64,000 bases of DNA. It comes from M3007 sp031425155. GTDB taxonomy: Bacteria; Bacteroidota; Bacteroidia; Chitinophagales; Saprospiraceae. The notes under the pieces were generated by a model. It worked only from the letters and a program-made list of their open reading frames with translations, had not been told where the DNA came from and ran no database searches. The translations under genes and the position numbers were made by a program. This document shows, one piece after another, positions 1 through 8,913 of this stretch. Position 1 is the stretch's first letter; each line of letters begins with the position of its first letter. The DNA lies in contig JANPIV010000041.1 of assembly GCA_031425155.1 (NCBI GenBank), positions 1 through 64,000 on the forward strand, read 5' to 3'.

Positions 1-414
1 AACGAGCATCGCCTATGGCCACAAGTAACTTGGAAAAAGGCACTCGGCGGCGGTACGCTCAAAAATCGCCTGCGCTATGATTTGCGGTTTATCGGCGACC
101 GCAGCACCTCGGGCAAGGTAAATTTTGAGCCGCGTTTGCGTCATTTATTGGGTTACAAAACCCCGCTGCGCCATTCTGACCTGTGGTATTTTTCTGGCTA
201 CAATGAGTTGTTTTTCAACACCTTTCGTAAGGCATCCGCTACCTACGCTGAAAACTGGTTTTTTGCCGGGGTGGGACGCCATCTAAGCAGTCGAACAACA
301 TTGGAAGGGGGCGCTTTGGTCATTTCCTGGCAACGGGACGCACTCAACAACTGGCTCCACCAATACTTTTTACAACTTACCCTTATTCATCAGTTTAATT
401 CACACAAGCAATGA
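1..414 (+). CDS. DUF2490 family protein, 5'-truncated by window edge
   Basis: The frame is open from base 1, so the start lies upstream of the window. The visible 137 residues begin with an EHRLWPQ-like stretch and an NRLRY strand, then alternating aromatic and polar beta strands such as FSGYNELFFNT. This is the pattern of DUF2490 proteins, which are predicted outer-membrane-associated beta-barrel-like proteins of Bacteroidota with unknown role. Its stop codon overlaps the ATG of the metallophosphoesterase by four bases (ATGA), so the two are probably co-translated. The family call is by pattern only; the N-terminal signal peptide cannot be checked. Confidence 0.7.
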   Translation, partial: NEHRLWPQVTWKKALGGGTLKNRLRYDLRFIGDRSTSGKVNFEPRLRHLLGYKTPLRHSDLWYFSGYNELFFNTFRKASATYAENWFFAGVGRHLSSRTTLEGGALVISWQRDALNNWLHQYFLQLTLIHQFNSHKQ

Positions 415-1187
415 CCATCGCTCTTTTCTCAGACATCCACGCCAATCTACCCGCCTTGGAAGCCTGTCTTGCGGATATTGAAAAACGGCAACCCGACCAA
501 GTGTTTTGCCTGGGCGACCTGGTGGGCTATAATATCTGGCCAAACGAAGTGATCCGGGAAATTCGCCGTCGCGGTATTCCGACCATTGCCGGTAATTATG
601 ATTTCGGTATTGGACGCAGTAGCGACGATTGCGGCTGTGCCTACAAAACGGATGATGAAAAGGCCAACGGCGCGGTTTCGATCTCCTTCACCAACCAGAT
701 CACGCAACCCGCCGAGCGTCAATATCTGCGCGAATTGCCTAAACATATCCGGGTTGAACTCGAAATGAATGAAGGCGACCCCATTTCTCTTTTGCTGGTG
801 CATGGAAGCCCGCGCAAGATCAATGAATACCTGTTTGAAGACCGGGACGAAAAAAGCCTGCTGCGCATCCTGGAAGGAGCGCAGGCCGATATTTTATGCT
901 TTGGCCATACTCACAAGCCTTACCACCGTGTCCTGAACTCAGGCACAGCGGAAGCACCGCATTTCCGCCATGCGATCAATATAGGTTCGGTCGGCAAACC
1001 CAAGGACGGCGATCCGCGTGGCTGCTACGTCCTGCTGGAAGTGGACGAACATAGCGGCCTGGCTGACGAAAAAAGCATCCGGGCGGAATTTGTGCGGTTT
1101 GAATATGACGTGGAAAAGGCCGCAAAAGCAGTAGAAGAAAGCCCGCTACCCGCTGCTTATGCAACAGCGTTAAGGCTGGCGAAATAA
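411..1187 (+). CDS. Metallophosphoesterase family protein
   Basis: This 258-residue cytosolic protein carries the full set of calcineurin-like phosphoesterase motifs: SDIHAN at the N-terminus, GDLVGYN near residue 36, GNYD near 62, VHGSP in the middle and FGHTHKPY toward the end. These residues bind two metal ions. The length and motif layout match the YfcE/ApaH-like group that hydrolyses phosphodiesters or dinucleotides; the substrate cannot be told from sequence. It starts with an ATG that overlaps the previous stop by four bases. It is the last chromosomal gene before the mobile element. Confidence 0.9.
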   Translation: MTIALFSDIHANLPALEACLADIEKRQPDQVFCLGDLVGYNIWPNEVIREIRRRGIPTIAGNYDFGIGRSSDDCGCAYKTDDEKANGAVSISFTNQITQPAERQYLRELPKHIRVELEMNEGDPISLLLVHGSPRKINEYLFEDRDEKSLLRILEGAQADILCFGHTHKPYHRVLNSGTAEAPHFRHAINIGSVGKPKDGDPRGCYVLLEVDEHSGLADEKSIRAEFVRFEYDVEKAAKAVEESPLPAAYATALRLAK

Positions 1188-1517
1188 AGAAATTTGGATA
1201 CAGACTTTGGTAGTTCTAAGGTTAGGTTCCTATTTCTCAGCGGAGGCGTCTTTATATGGTAATAAAACCAGCGTTTTAGGAAACTCCCTTTTTTGGCTTC
1301 ACGCTGTGTCACTGAAGAACCGATAAGGTTTTTCAGTCGGTTAAACAGACCCGCGAAGCCGATTTTCCCGCCGGGAGGCGGGCGAATTTTTTAAATAATT
1401 TGTGTTAAATTTGTTTTTTGTTTTGCAAACAAAACAAAAATCCCTGCGCGGGCGCGTTGCCTTTGCAGGGATTTCCTTTTTAATGGGGTGGAGCTGGCCA
1501 AGCGCGGCGCGTGGGTT
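1188..1517. other. Intergenic junction between chromosome and mobile element
   Basis: No gene is seen in these 330 bases. The stretch holds a GC-rich hairpin near 1369-1383, an AT-rich inverted repeat at 1416-1425/1430-1439 (10 bp arms, 4 nt loop) and the ardC terminator. The left end of the plasmid-like element must lie here or just outside. I looked for a duplicate of the tRNA-Gly 3' end, which would mark an attachment site, and did not find one. Confidence 0.5.
1438..1474 (-). terminator. Intrinsic terminator of the ardC gene
   Basis: A perfect 10-bp stem (aaatccctgc at 1438-1447 pairing with gcagggattt at 1465-1474) lies 43 bases downstream of the minus-strand ardC stop. On the minus strand it is followed by a T-rich run. 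Confidence 0.75.
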
Positions 1518-2462
1518 TTAGTCGCCGTTGGGCTGCTTCCGGTTTAGGATGTAGTCAGCGGCTTTTTGGGCTTCGGCGGCGGCTTTGAAAATAAATTTGC
1601 TGTCTTCCCTTAGCACTTTTAACCATCCGGCAAGGTAGGCGGCGTTGTTCTCGGTGATATTGTCATAATCAATTTGAACACTGGAGCAAAGGAAGGAAGC
1701 CCCCATTTCCGCTACCAGTTCCTCCCGGCTGTACGGTTTACTGCCGAAGCCTTGCGGGTTCATCACTTCTTCCCGGCCAAGGCGCGAAGCGTGGCCGGTG
1801 GCGTGGGCGAGTTCGTGAAAAAACGTGGCGTAGTAATCCTCTGCCGTGTCAAACTGTTCGATGGCCGGTATATTGACAAAATCAAGGGTAGGGGAATAAA
1901 ACGCGCGGTTGCCGTCTATGCTCTTTAACTCCGGGCGGTTGGGCATCTGTTCAATGATGCTTTCGCACCGTTGTATTTTCTCGTTTGGTTTCAGTTCGAT
2001 TTCCGGAATTTCAAATTCTATACCTTCTATGTCGGCAATGTTGAACACATTATAATATTTAATGAACTTCAAAACCTGTATTTCCTCGCCGCCGTCGGAA
2101 CGTGCACGGGCTTGCTCCTTAGTTACGGTTTGATCTGCGCCGTCTTTAAAGTACACGTTGAAATAAACCACCATTTCCGCTTTTGAGCCTTTGCGGATTT
2201 TGCCGCCCTGCTCCTGTATCTGGTTGAAGGTCATAAAATAGGGGATGGGGTGCGGCGTGTTGTTCATCAATATCAGGTTGATACCGGTGTAAACGTGTTT
2301 GGTGACATAGTTACGGGCTAAGCCATAGGTGCTCCAGGTTCTGCGCCAAGGGGCTACGCCTTGTTCAATCATGGAAATTATTTTGTTGGTCACCTCCTGG
2401 TAAAGGTCGCGGCCTGCTGCGCGGGTGGTAGTGGGTTCTGCTACTGCGGTTGCGGTTTGCAT
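1518..2462 (-). CDS. ArdC-like antirestriction protein (DUF1738 plus zincin-like peptidase domain)
   Basis: The 314-residue protein has the ArdC N-terminal single-strand DNA binding domain (residues about 18-130, with EQGVAPWRRTW and GINLILMN motifs) and a C-terminal metallopeptidase-like domain with the zinc motif HELAHATGH. ArdC proteins of plasmids bind single-stranded DNA and protect incoming DNA from restriction during conjugation. It lies at the left end of the element, next to radC on the same strand, an arrangement common in Bacteroidota mobile elements. The start is supported by the typical N-terminus and a clear upstream gap. Confidence 0.88.
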   Translation of the reverse strand: MQTATAVAEPTTTRAAGRDLYQEVTNKIISMIEQGVAPWRRTWSTYGLARNYVTKHVYTGINLILMNNTPHPIPYFMTFNQIQEQGGKIRKGSKAEMVVYFNVYFKDGADQTVTKEQARARSDGGEEIQVLKFIKYYNVFNIADIEGIEFEIPEIELKPNEKIQRCESIIEQMPNRPELKSIDGNRAFYSPTLDFVNIPAIEQFDTAEDYYATFFHELAHATGHASRLGREEVMNPQGFGSKPYSREELVAEMGASFLCSSVQIDYDNITENNAAYLAGWLKVLREDSKFIFKAAAEAQKAADYILNRKQPNGD

Positions 2463-2519
2463 GGTTAAATTTTTTAATGTGGTTGAAAATGCGTTAGTGC
2501 GCTGGCGGTGGCCAGTGGG

Positions 2520-2978
2520 TTAAATTGTTCCGTCGTCGGCAAAGGAGTAAAAGCCGATGTGCGGGGCTAAAATCAGGTGGTCCAATACGGGCATATCGAA
2601 CACCTCGCCCGCTCTGCGCAGTTTGCGCGTCAGTTCAATATCTGCCTGACTGGGTTGGAGGTTACCGGAGGGGTGGTTATGCGCGACGATCAGCGCGGCG
2701 GCCATGCCTTTAATAGCGGCGGCAAAAACGATCTTCGGGTCAACGACAGTGCCGGAAGTGCCGCCACGGGAAGCCCGGAAAATGCCCTTTACCTGGTTGG
2801 CTTTGGTGAGGAACAGCACGTTAAATTCCTCCAATAGTTCGATGTCGTCGCTCCAATTGGCGCGAAGGATGTTTTCCGCATCGCTGGAGGAAGTGATTCT
2901 TGGCCGGTCGGCTGTCTGTAATTTGTTGTGGTAGGAAATCGTCACCTCCGATACCTGCCAGAATTGTGGATTTTTCAT
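2520..2978 (-). CDS. RadC-like JAB domain protein
   Basis: This 152-residue protein contains the JAB/MPN+ metal-binding motif AHNHPSGNLQPSQAD preceded by a conserved glutamate region. It lacks the N-terminal helix-hairpin-helix domain of chromosomal RadC (about 220 residues), so it is the short form found on plasmids and integrative elements. Despite the old name DNA repair protein RadC, the role is unknown. It ends 57 bases upstream of ardC and probably forms an operon with it. The upstream 700 bases hold no convincing gene. Confidence 0.85.
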   Translation of the reverse strand: MKNPQFWQVSEVTISYHNKLQTADRPRITSSSDAENILRANWSDDIELLEEFNVLFLTKANQVKGIFRASRGGTSGTVVDPKIVFAAAIKGMAAALIVAHNHPSGNLQPSQADIELTRKLRRAGEVFDMPVLDHLILAPHIGFYSFADDGTI

Positions 2979-3687
2979 AAATGCTTGATTTTCAATTTCT
3001 CATAACAAGGAAACTCCCCATATTTGGGAGCGGAGGGTTGCCTTTCAGGGCTTGATGGCTTGGTAGCCTGTATGCTCTTAACTGAGGTATCCTCCCTTTT
3101 TGCGGAGGGATCGTCACAAGCGGCGCGGAGGCGCGGGCAAGGGGGTGCAGACTATTATTTTGAAGGCGTAGCCTGTCCGGCAGGCAAAAAAATGGGCTGT
3201 GCAACGCAGTGACCCTTGAGCGTGCACGGAGCGGGGCTGTAGATTTCGCAGAAAAAAGGGAGGAGAATGCCGATGGTTAAGAAGGGCGCAGACAGGGCAG
3301 TAAAGCCCAAGTGAGTGGCAACACCCAAAGCGAACCCATCCGTTTGCCGATGGCTCCCTGGTGCCTGAAATGGCGGCGGTTTTTGCGGCGCAGCCCAGCT
3401 AAAAACCGTGACATTTTAGGGGGGCTTGAGGTAAACGGAAAGGAAGGGCTGGCTCGCGTGGAGTGGGGCAGATATGTGCTACGGCCTAAAATAAAAAAGA
3501 GTCAGTGCGATTTAACGGTTTACGTATGGAAGAGAGCCGAACTTTAACAAATCATCACAATAACCAAAGTAAAGTGAAAATTCGTAAGGCCAAACCTTAC
3601 AGTAGAACCTCCTAAAAAATAAAATATTTACCTTTTATTAACCTTTTTGCGATATACTACTATTGATAATCTATTGAAGGAGTGAAA
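2979..3687. other. Long intergenic region upstream of radC
   Basis: About 700 bases with no gene I can support. The first part is GC-rich and contains a small hairpin (atcctcc/ggagggat near 3090-3112). From about 3540 it becomes AT-rich, toward the promoter of the next gene. A 78-codon open frame at 3311-3547 has no recognizable features and its high Arg/Trp content argues against it. Promoters for radC (minus) and the polyQ gene (plus) must lie here. Confidence 0.4.
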
Positions 3688-4209
3688 ATGTCGACATTTT
3701 TTTTACAACAACAAAAGTTGCAGCAACAGCAACAGAATGGCAAATCCACGGAGAATCCACCAATTTTTGGCGAATTTCTAAGTAATGAATTATTGGATTT
3801 AGATTCTCCGGAGATAAAAATTTTGGCTAAGGTCCTATCCGAGTATACTGCTGGGGGCCTTAGTAAAAATGAGAAAGCAGAATTAAGACAAATCAACGAA
3901 TTGTTTAAAGAAATAAATAACACACATATATCAATAGATCAATCTCCTTGGGGAAAAGTTATACCAGGGGAAATAAGTCTAGTTGATTCTAACGGAAAAA
4001 GCAGAGCATCTTCAGTATTTTTCAATGCACCAGAAGCAATCCAATCCTTTTGTACAGATAAATCAAAAATTATCGCTGAAGCATTAAAGCAATATTCGTT
4101 AGATGGAATGTTAACTGACCAAGAAATGCAAATAATTGGCAACCTTTCAAATATTATGCAAACACCCAATCCAATCCCAAGCGGCGTTATATCTCAAAGA
4201 TCAAAATAA
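3688..4209 (+). CDS. Uncharacterized protein with poly-Gln N-terminus and two internal repeats
   Basis: I do not recognize this 173-residue protein. The ATG at 3688 is preceded by a good ribosome binding site (gaaggag); a GTG six bases upstream is also possible. The N-terminus is Gln-rich. Two helical repeats follow: AKVLSEYTAGGLSKNEKAEL near residue 50 and AEALKQYSLDGMLTDQEMQI near 130. They share the pattern A-x-x-L-x-x-Y-x-x-x-G-x-L-x-x-x-E, which resembles EF-hand or TerB-like folds, but the metal ligands are incomplete. It is AT-rich compared with the chromosome. Its plus-strand orientation is opposite to the membrane-protein operon that ends just downstream. Confidence 0.6.
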   Translation: MSTFFLQQQKLQQQQQNGKSTENPPIFGEFLSNELLDLDSPEIKILAKVLSEYTAGGLSKNEKAELRQINELFKEINNTHISIDQSPWGKVIPGEISLVDSNGKSRASSVFFNAPEAIQSFCTDKSKIIAEALKQYSLDGMLTDQEMQIIGNLSNIMQTPNPIPSGVISQRSK

Positions 4210-4233
4210 GGGAGTAAAATTTGCTAAAAAATA

Positions 4234-5700
4234 CTAAAAGCCGATTGCATTTTTAAAGCTGTTTACTCCGCCCATGCGGGTAAATGTGATTTTGATACTG
4301 CCTTTAGTTTTTCGATAAATTCCAACCATAATTATTTTATTTTGTGAAAATTGCTTTACCCATAAGGTGGCATTATCATCTGATTCGTATCCATATGTAC
4401 CGGAAGCAAATATTTTGCATAAAGCATCATCATCACCTTTATTAAAAAAAATGCCCGAATATGATGGATTAAATTGCAAATTACATTGGTTACTTAATTC
4501 AACCCATGCTCCATCACCATGATCATTGGTTTTGAATTTATAGATTCCAATTATATTTCCATTTCCAACATTCCCTTTTCTTAAAGCTTCGTAAATGTCA
4601 ATTAGCCAATTCTTTTTATATTCGTATATTTTTATATCTCTTATAAAATTTTCTTCGGCATCATATTTTACATTACCAATAGAAACTGTTTTCCCATTTT
4701 CTGATTCAGCATTAGCTTCATAAAACCATTGGCCTTGAAGCGTTTCCATCCATTTTTCTGTTGGCATGTCAACTCCTCCATTTTCCCATTGTACGTACCC
4801 CCAAATAAAACTGACAAATATTAAATTTGCCACAGTTTTATAATTAAAAGGCAACACATCGAACATTAATTTATCCGCTATCTTCGCGAAATATGTTTCA
4901 GGGTTATCAGAATAATTTTTAGATTTATTAAACAAATCCCTAGCGGCAATCCAATCATTCGCTTTGCTTCTAATCATTGCTATTTTCAAATAGGAGTTTT
5001 TAAGATATTTTCTCTTTTGACTATCTATGTCTTCATTCTGCAATGATCTAATTACAGCATTAAAATCCCATTCAGCCTCAGTGTACCTTTTTTGGCGAAA
5101 AAAAATATTGCCTCTTATAAAATAATTATCCCAAAGCAAACCCGATTGTTGCTCTATCTTATTAACTAAATCTTCAAGAACGAGCGCGATTTCAGCTGGA
5201 TTGCCAATGTATGCTTGATCTTCTTCATCCTTAATTGAAAATTTGCCTAATAATGGGTCGCTGTAATAAAAAATTATAAACAATAGAATTAAAAATGCGC
5301 TAGTACCTATGACGCCTGGAAGGAATATTTTGGCAATGAAAGGAGATACCCAACCAACTAACCAAAAGAATTTAACCTTATTTTTTTCTGCCCATATCTT
5401 TTCTATGTACTCTGGGTAAAAAAGAAGACTTAGCACAAGATATATTATCATGCAAAACATTACAGGGGCATTCAATGCACTATTCAAATCTTCCTCATCC
5501 AACATAAGAAAGCCCGGAAAAATTCGAATTAATGCTTGAACAAAAGGAGTAAAAACAAGAAACGAGAGAAGCCACATAGCCATGATTACCAGATAAAACA
5601 GGAATAAATTCCATTTATTCTTGTTCATGGCAGTCATAAACAAAGCAATTGAACCCGCGCCAATTATTAATAGATTCAATATTGAATAAGAGTCACTCAT
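4234..5700 (-). CDS. Membrane protein with TPR-like segment, coupling-protein operon
   Basis: This 488-residue protein has five or so hydrophobic segments in the first 160 residues, a TPR-like helical stretch (about 190-280, with YFIRGNIFFRQKRYTEAEWD), another hydrophobic segment near 295 and a C-terminal beta-rich domain that starts with a G-x-W-x-Y pattern and resembles small lipocalin-like domains (DUF2147-type), by pattern only. It follows the 262-residue membrane protein by three bases and is the last gene of a four-gene operon starting with the VirD4-type coupling protein. A role in DNA transfer is inferred from that position alone. Confidence 0.6.
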   Translation of the reverse strand: MSDSYSILNLLIIGAGSIALFMTAMNKNKWNLFLFYLVIMAMWLLSFLVFTPFVQALIRIFPGFLMLDEEDLNSALNAPVMFCMIIYLVLSLLFYPEYIEKIWAEKNKVKFFWLVGWVSPFIAKIFLPGVIGTSAFLILLFIIFYYSDPLLGKFSIKDEEDQAYIGNPAEIALVLEDLVNKIEQQSGLLWDNYFIRGNIFFRQKRYTEAEWDFNAVIRSLQNEDIDSQKRKYLKNSYLKIAMIRSKANDWIAARDLFNKSKNYSDNPETYFAKIADKLMFDVLPFNYKTVANLIFVSFIWGYVQWENGGVDMPTEKWMETLQGQWFYEANAESENGKTVSIGNVKYDAEENFIRDIKIYEYKKNWLIDIYEALRKGNVGNGNIIGIYKFKTNDHGDGAWVELSNQCNLQFNPSYSGIFFNKGDDDALCKIFASGTYGYESDDNATLWVKQFSQNKIIMVGIYRKTKGSIKITFTRMGGVNSFKNAIGF

Positions 5701-5703
5701 AAT

Positions 5704-6492
5704 TTAGTCATTGTTGAGGAACTGTTCTCTCAATTTTTCCCGCAGGGATGAAATCTTTAAATCAATATCTTGAGATTCGACTTTGGTTTCCTCGTAAGGG
5801 CTATGACCTATAGGCTGGACAACTGTGTTTACTACCGGAACAGCCATCGTAACGATCGTATCCATTTCTATAGGGCCACTTTGATATATTTGCTCTGCAA
5901 GACTAAAATCTCTAGTTGATGTTGAAGAATCTTTCCCTTTTTCTAATTCTTCCTTCTTTTTCATAACAAATGCCAAATCATACTCCCCATCGATAAGATC
6001 TAAAGCAGCCCCTCTTATCTTCGTCATAACTCCAAATTCTTCCAAAAAAAGGCAAAACCCAGAGAATATAGTTATTAAACCAAGATTAGTTAACCATCCT
6101 AAAAAAATTAATATATATCCCAAATCGCCTCCCTTCTCTTTACCATAAAAGTAAACGCCCATTCCTAAAATTATAGCCCCAAAGAAGGCTAAAGAACCAT
6201 ATTTAATAATTGCCAATGGCTCTATTATCATTCGTAAAAACATCTCATCAATTTCATATCCCCACTTTTTACCGCCAAGCCGGTGTTCAAAATATCTGCC
6301 ATCCCCTCTATGATATGAATACTGTATTTTGTTTTGTTTAGCTTTTTGGGCTATTTCTTTAAAATGGTGAACTCCTTTCCTAAACAGCCAAATGATATAC
6401 CATAAACATGGGTTAAGCAGAATATTAAAAATTACTAGCGTATATTTGTCTGGCTCATGCCCCAACATTTGAATTGCACCAATATTCGCCAT
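5704..6492 (-). CDS. Membrane protein in coupling-protein operon
   Basis: A 262-residue protein with hydrophobic segments near residues 18-38, 98-115 and 125-150, and a hydrophilic, charged C-terminal tail (180-262) with a predicted coiled-coil end (KISSLREKLREQFL). I do not recognize the family. It lies between a small membrane protein and the TPR membrane protein with gaps of 3 and 14 bases, so it is co-transcribed with the coupling protein. It may help anchor the coupling protein, which itself lacks an N-terminal membrane anchor; this is inference. Confidence 0.55.
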   Translation of the reverse strand: MANIGAIQMLGHEPDKYTLVIFNILLNPCLWYIIWLFRKGVHHFKEIAQKAKQNKIQYSYHRGDGRYFEHRLGGKKWGYEIDEMFLRMIIEPLAIIKYGSLAFFGAIILGMGVYFYGKEKGGDLGYILIFLGWLTNLGLITIFSGFCLFLEEFGVMTKIRGAALDLIDGEYDLAFVMKKKEELEKGKDSSTSTRDFSLAEQIYQSGPIEMDTIVTMAVPVVNTVVQPIGHSPYEETKVESQDIDLKISSLREKLREQFLNND

Positions 6493-6506
6493 TATTCCTA
6501 GAACTC

Positions 6507-6767
6507 CTAATAAAAAAAATCTTCATCAAAAGGTACAAAGAAATAGTATGCAAAGAAAGCGATACAAAGTAAAAAGGCAAAAGGACTAAAGGCTCGCTCT
6601 CCTAAATTTTTCCGAAGCAATAATCTTGCTGGTATAGCCCCTGCTCCGACCAGAAAGTAATACCCATGAGCAATAAGCCCAATGAAAGCATTGCTTTTAG
6701 GGCTCATACCATAGAAACCTCTAGCGGCCTCCATACCGTCCATTTTAACTAAAGAACCTTGAATCAT
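6507..6767 (-). CDS. Small membrane protein in coupling-protein operon
   Basis: An 86-residue protein with two to three hydrophobic segments (residues about 27-45 and 62-80). It begins five bases after the coupling-protein stop codon. No family is recognized. Its position and size resemble small inner-membrane partners of conjugation coupling proteins, but nothing in the sequence proves this. Confidence 0.55.
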   Translation of the reverse strand: MIQGSLVKMDGMEAARGFYGMSPKSNAFIGLIAHGYYFLVGAGAIPARLLLRKNLGERAFSPFAFLLCIAFFAYYFFVPFDEDFFY

Positions 6768-6772
6768 AATAG

Positions 6773-8236
6773 TTATGATATTTGATGAAACTGCCTAATC
6801 CCAAAATTTTTACCATCTCGCCATTTCTTTCCTGTTATAGTTATCACTGCGTCCACCAGAAAATTATTCTCTTCACCACCTTTCCTTAGCACCGTAAACT
6901 CCCTTGGTTCTACCTGCCAATGTAATTGTTGTGCAAGCCCTGCACTCTGCTGATTGCCTACATTTACACTTGTTACATTTCTAAAGGCCTTCCCTATCGT
7001 ATTTGCTGCCCACTCATTAGTAACATGGTCATTATTGCAATGAAAAATTTTGGTGGAAAGATTACCTAAAAGGCTATCCACTTTTGCAGTAGCATCTTGT
7101 CCTCCCATCTGGGCATAATAATTAGAGATGTTTTGGGTCAGGAAAACACTACAGGCTCGTGACGAGCGTGCTGTTGTCTGAAAAATAGTGTCATATTCAT
7201 TCACGAAATACTGGCTTTCATCCACCCACAAAAAAACTGGTAGCGGATGTATCTTTACATTCCGTCGCTCAACTGCCTGTTGCCATAAATATTTAAAGAT
7301 GCTCTGTGCATAGATGCCCGCTACTAGATAGTCTTTAACGGCAAAATCCAAGACGATGATTTTGCCTTCAAAAGTTATTTCCGGTGTGATATTAGTGTCC
7401 TGGGCAAAATGATCATTCAGGATGCCTGTCAAAAAGGGCTCGCAAAAACCAAGGAACATCTCTTTGATAGTGCTGCGTACACGGTCGTCAAGTTTAGCAA
7501 AATCCCGAAGGAAATAGTTAAATACGAGATTGAAGTCCCTCTCTTCCTGAAGGGTATTGGAATTCTCGCCTGCATTGTAAAGACATTTGACACAGTAATC
7601 AGTTTTCCCCCATTCAATGATTTCCTCGTCCTTCAGTTCGTGGGCGATTTTATTAAGAGCATCTTCTCCTTCAGGTGCGCTACTTAAAATTTCTACCATA
7701 TTATATATGGTTACTTCCTCCCTGGCGAGTTTGAGAAGATCCACAACACGATTGACACATCGCTTCATTGCGTTTTCCCAAAACCGTTCTTTTTCCTCGG
7801 AGCTTGAACCGGTTATTCTCTGTCCCATTTTGAAAACAGTCATGAATAGCTCGGTGATGTTCATGGTTATTCCGGCACCCTTGCCAGACCTGGTGGTTTC
7901 ATATTGAAGCGGATTAAATCGCCATTCGCTGTCCTCCCGGAAGATTATTAAATCATTTTCTCGCCCACTTTCGCGGGCATATCTTTCCCACTCACTGGCC
8001 TCATCAGGCTTAGCACATAAAACTATCCCACCAAAACCGTTTTTGAGAAAGGACGTGGCGACCATTCGCCCACTTCCACTAGTTTTGCCGGAACCAATAC
8101 CGCCAAAAATCTGCAGTCCTTCTACAGCGTTTCGCACTGTCCACCAATCACTTCTATCGTCAGAAAATTTGAGCAGAGGGAAGTCAAGGTCGGCGGCAGC
8201 CGAAATTTGTCGAGAAGGTTGAGAGTTAGAAACCAT
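6773..8236 (-). CDS. Type IV coupling protein (VirD4/TraG/TraD-like ATPase)
   Basis: The 487-residue protein has a Walker A motif GGIGSGKTSG at residues 45-54 and a Walker B motif FLWVDESQ near 336, followed by the TraM-recognition-type segment with TTARSSRACSVFLTQN. This is the pattern of type IV secretion coupling ATPases, which bring the relaxase-DNA complex to the mating channel. The N-terminal transmembrane anchor of VirD4 is missing, so the three membrane proteins encoded directly downstream may supply it. No VirB-type channel genes are seen in the element, so transfer would need a helper. Confidence 0.85.
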   Translation of the reverse strand: MVSNSQPSRQISAAADLDFPLLKFSDDRSDWWTVRNAVEGLQIFGGIGSGKTSGSGRMVATSFLKNGFGGIVLCAKPDEASEWERYARESGRENDLIIFREDSEWRFNPLQYETTRSGKGAGITMNITELFMTVFKMGQRITGSSSEEKERFWENAMKRCVNRVVDLLKLAREEVTIYNMVEILSSAPEGEDALNKIAHELKDEEIIEWGKTDYCVKCLYNAGENSNTLQEERDFNLVFNYFLRDFAKLDDRVRSTIKEMFLGFCEPFLTGILNDHFAQDTNITPEITFEGKIIVLDFAVKDYLVAGIYAQSIFKYLWQQAVERRNVKIHPLPVFLWVDESQYFVNEYDTIFQTTARSSRACSVFLTQNISNYYAQMGGQDATAKVDSLLGNLSTKIFHCNNDHVTNEWAANTIGKAFRNVTSVNVGNQQSAGLAQQLHWQVEPREFTVLRKGGEENNFLVDAVITITGKKWRDGKNFGIRQFHQIS

Positions 8237-8270
8237 TCAGCAGGTATGTTTTTTAGGGTGAAGATAACGT

Positions 8271-8681
8271 TCAAATTTTATCTTGACACCCCGTTTTGAT
8301 GAGAAATTTTTCTACTTTGTATTTCTTGAAAATCTTGGTGCGTTGTTTCTCCGGGTAATCCTGAACTATCTGTAAGCCTGCTTTCATGTACCATTCTGCT
8401 GCTCGATATTTGTTCCCAAGTTCCATGCATAAATGCCCTATTTTCATCAACAGCTCGACTTCATCGACTTGGACCCGTCGCCCGCGATGCTCTTCATAAA
8501 ATTTCTGATAAAAATTGATTGCCTTTTGCTTATCCGGCTTGACTCCCAAGCCTGCTTCGTAAATCTCACCCAAAGTATGCAGCGCATCATATTTACCGGC
8601 TGCCGCGTCCTGCATGCACCACATAATATTTTGGGGAATCAAGTTATCATTCGCGCATTTTAGGTCTTTGTCTTTTCTCAT
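8271..8681 (-). CDS. Sel1/TPR-like repeat protein
   Basis: A 136-residue protein with Sel1-like helical repeats: AAAGKYDALHTLGEIYEAGL followed by KQKAINFYQKFYEE and GNKYRAAEWYMKAG. Such repeats bind other proteins. The gene precedes the coupling protein by 34 bases on the same strand and could be the first gene of that operon. The start at 8681 has a plausible aggag-type sequence upstream (the plus strand reads ataatcctcctt). The specific role is unknown. Confidence 0.6.
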   Translation of the reverse strand: MRKDKDLKCANDNLIPQNIMWCMQDAAAGKYDALHTLGEIYEAGLGVKPDKQKAINFYQKFYEEHRGRRVQVDEVELLMKIGHLCMELGNKYRAAEWYMKAGLQIVQDYPEKQRTKIFKKYKVEKFLIKTGCQDKI

Positions 8682-8748
8682 AATCCTCCTTGAAACTTGG
8701 CCAATTTCCTTAACTTTGGCTCATTATATCATATCAAATTTTGACAAT

Positions 8749-8889
8749 ATGAGCAAGTTGAAAACAACTGCCAAAGCCACGGCACCAAAGCCCAAGCCTC
8801 AAGTGACGGTCGAGAAAGTGACTCCCGTCAAAACTGGCGGTGGAGGCAAGGCCGTTCAGAAACCTATGCCGAAAGGACCAAGCCGGTAA
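8749..8889 (+). CDS. Small basic Lys/Pro/Thr-rich protein (candidate)
   Basis: A 46-codon frame starting MSKLKTTAKATAPKPK and ending PMPKGPSR. It is short and low-complexity, without a strong ribosome binding site. The base composition and lack of stop codons in a compact plasmid region favour a real gene, and small basic proteins of this kind are common in Bacteroidota mobile elements. No function can be given. Confidence 0.35.
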   Translation: MSKLKTTAKATAPKPKPQVTVEKVTPVKTGGGGKAVQKPMPKGPSR

Positions 8890-8913
8890 ATACCAAACTC
8901 GGCACCTTAGCTC

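Noticed and set aside
3311..3547. 78-codon plus-strand frame in the gap upstream of the polyQ gene
   Set aside because: No recognizable features, high Arg/Trp, no ribosome binding site.
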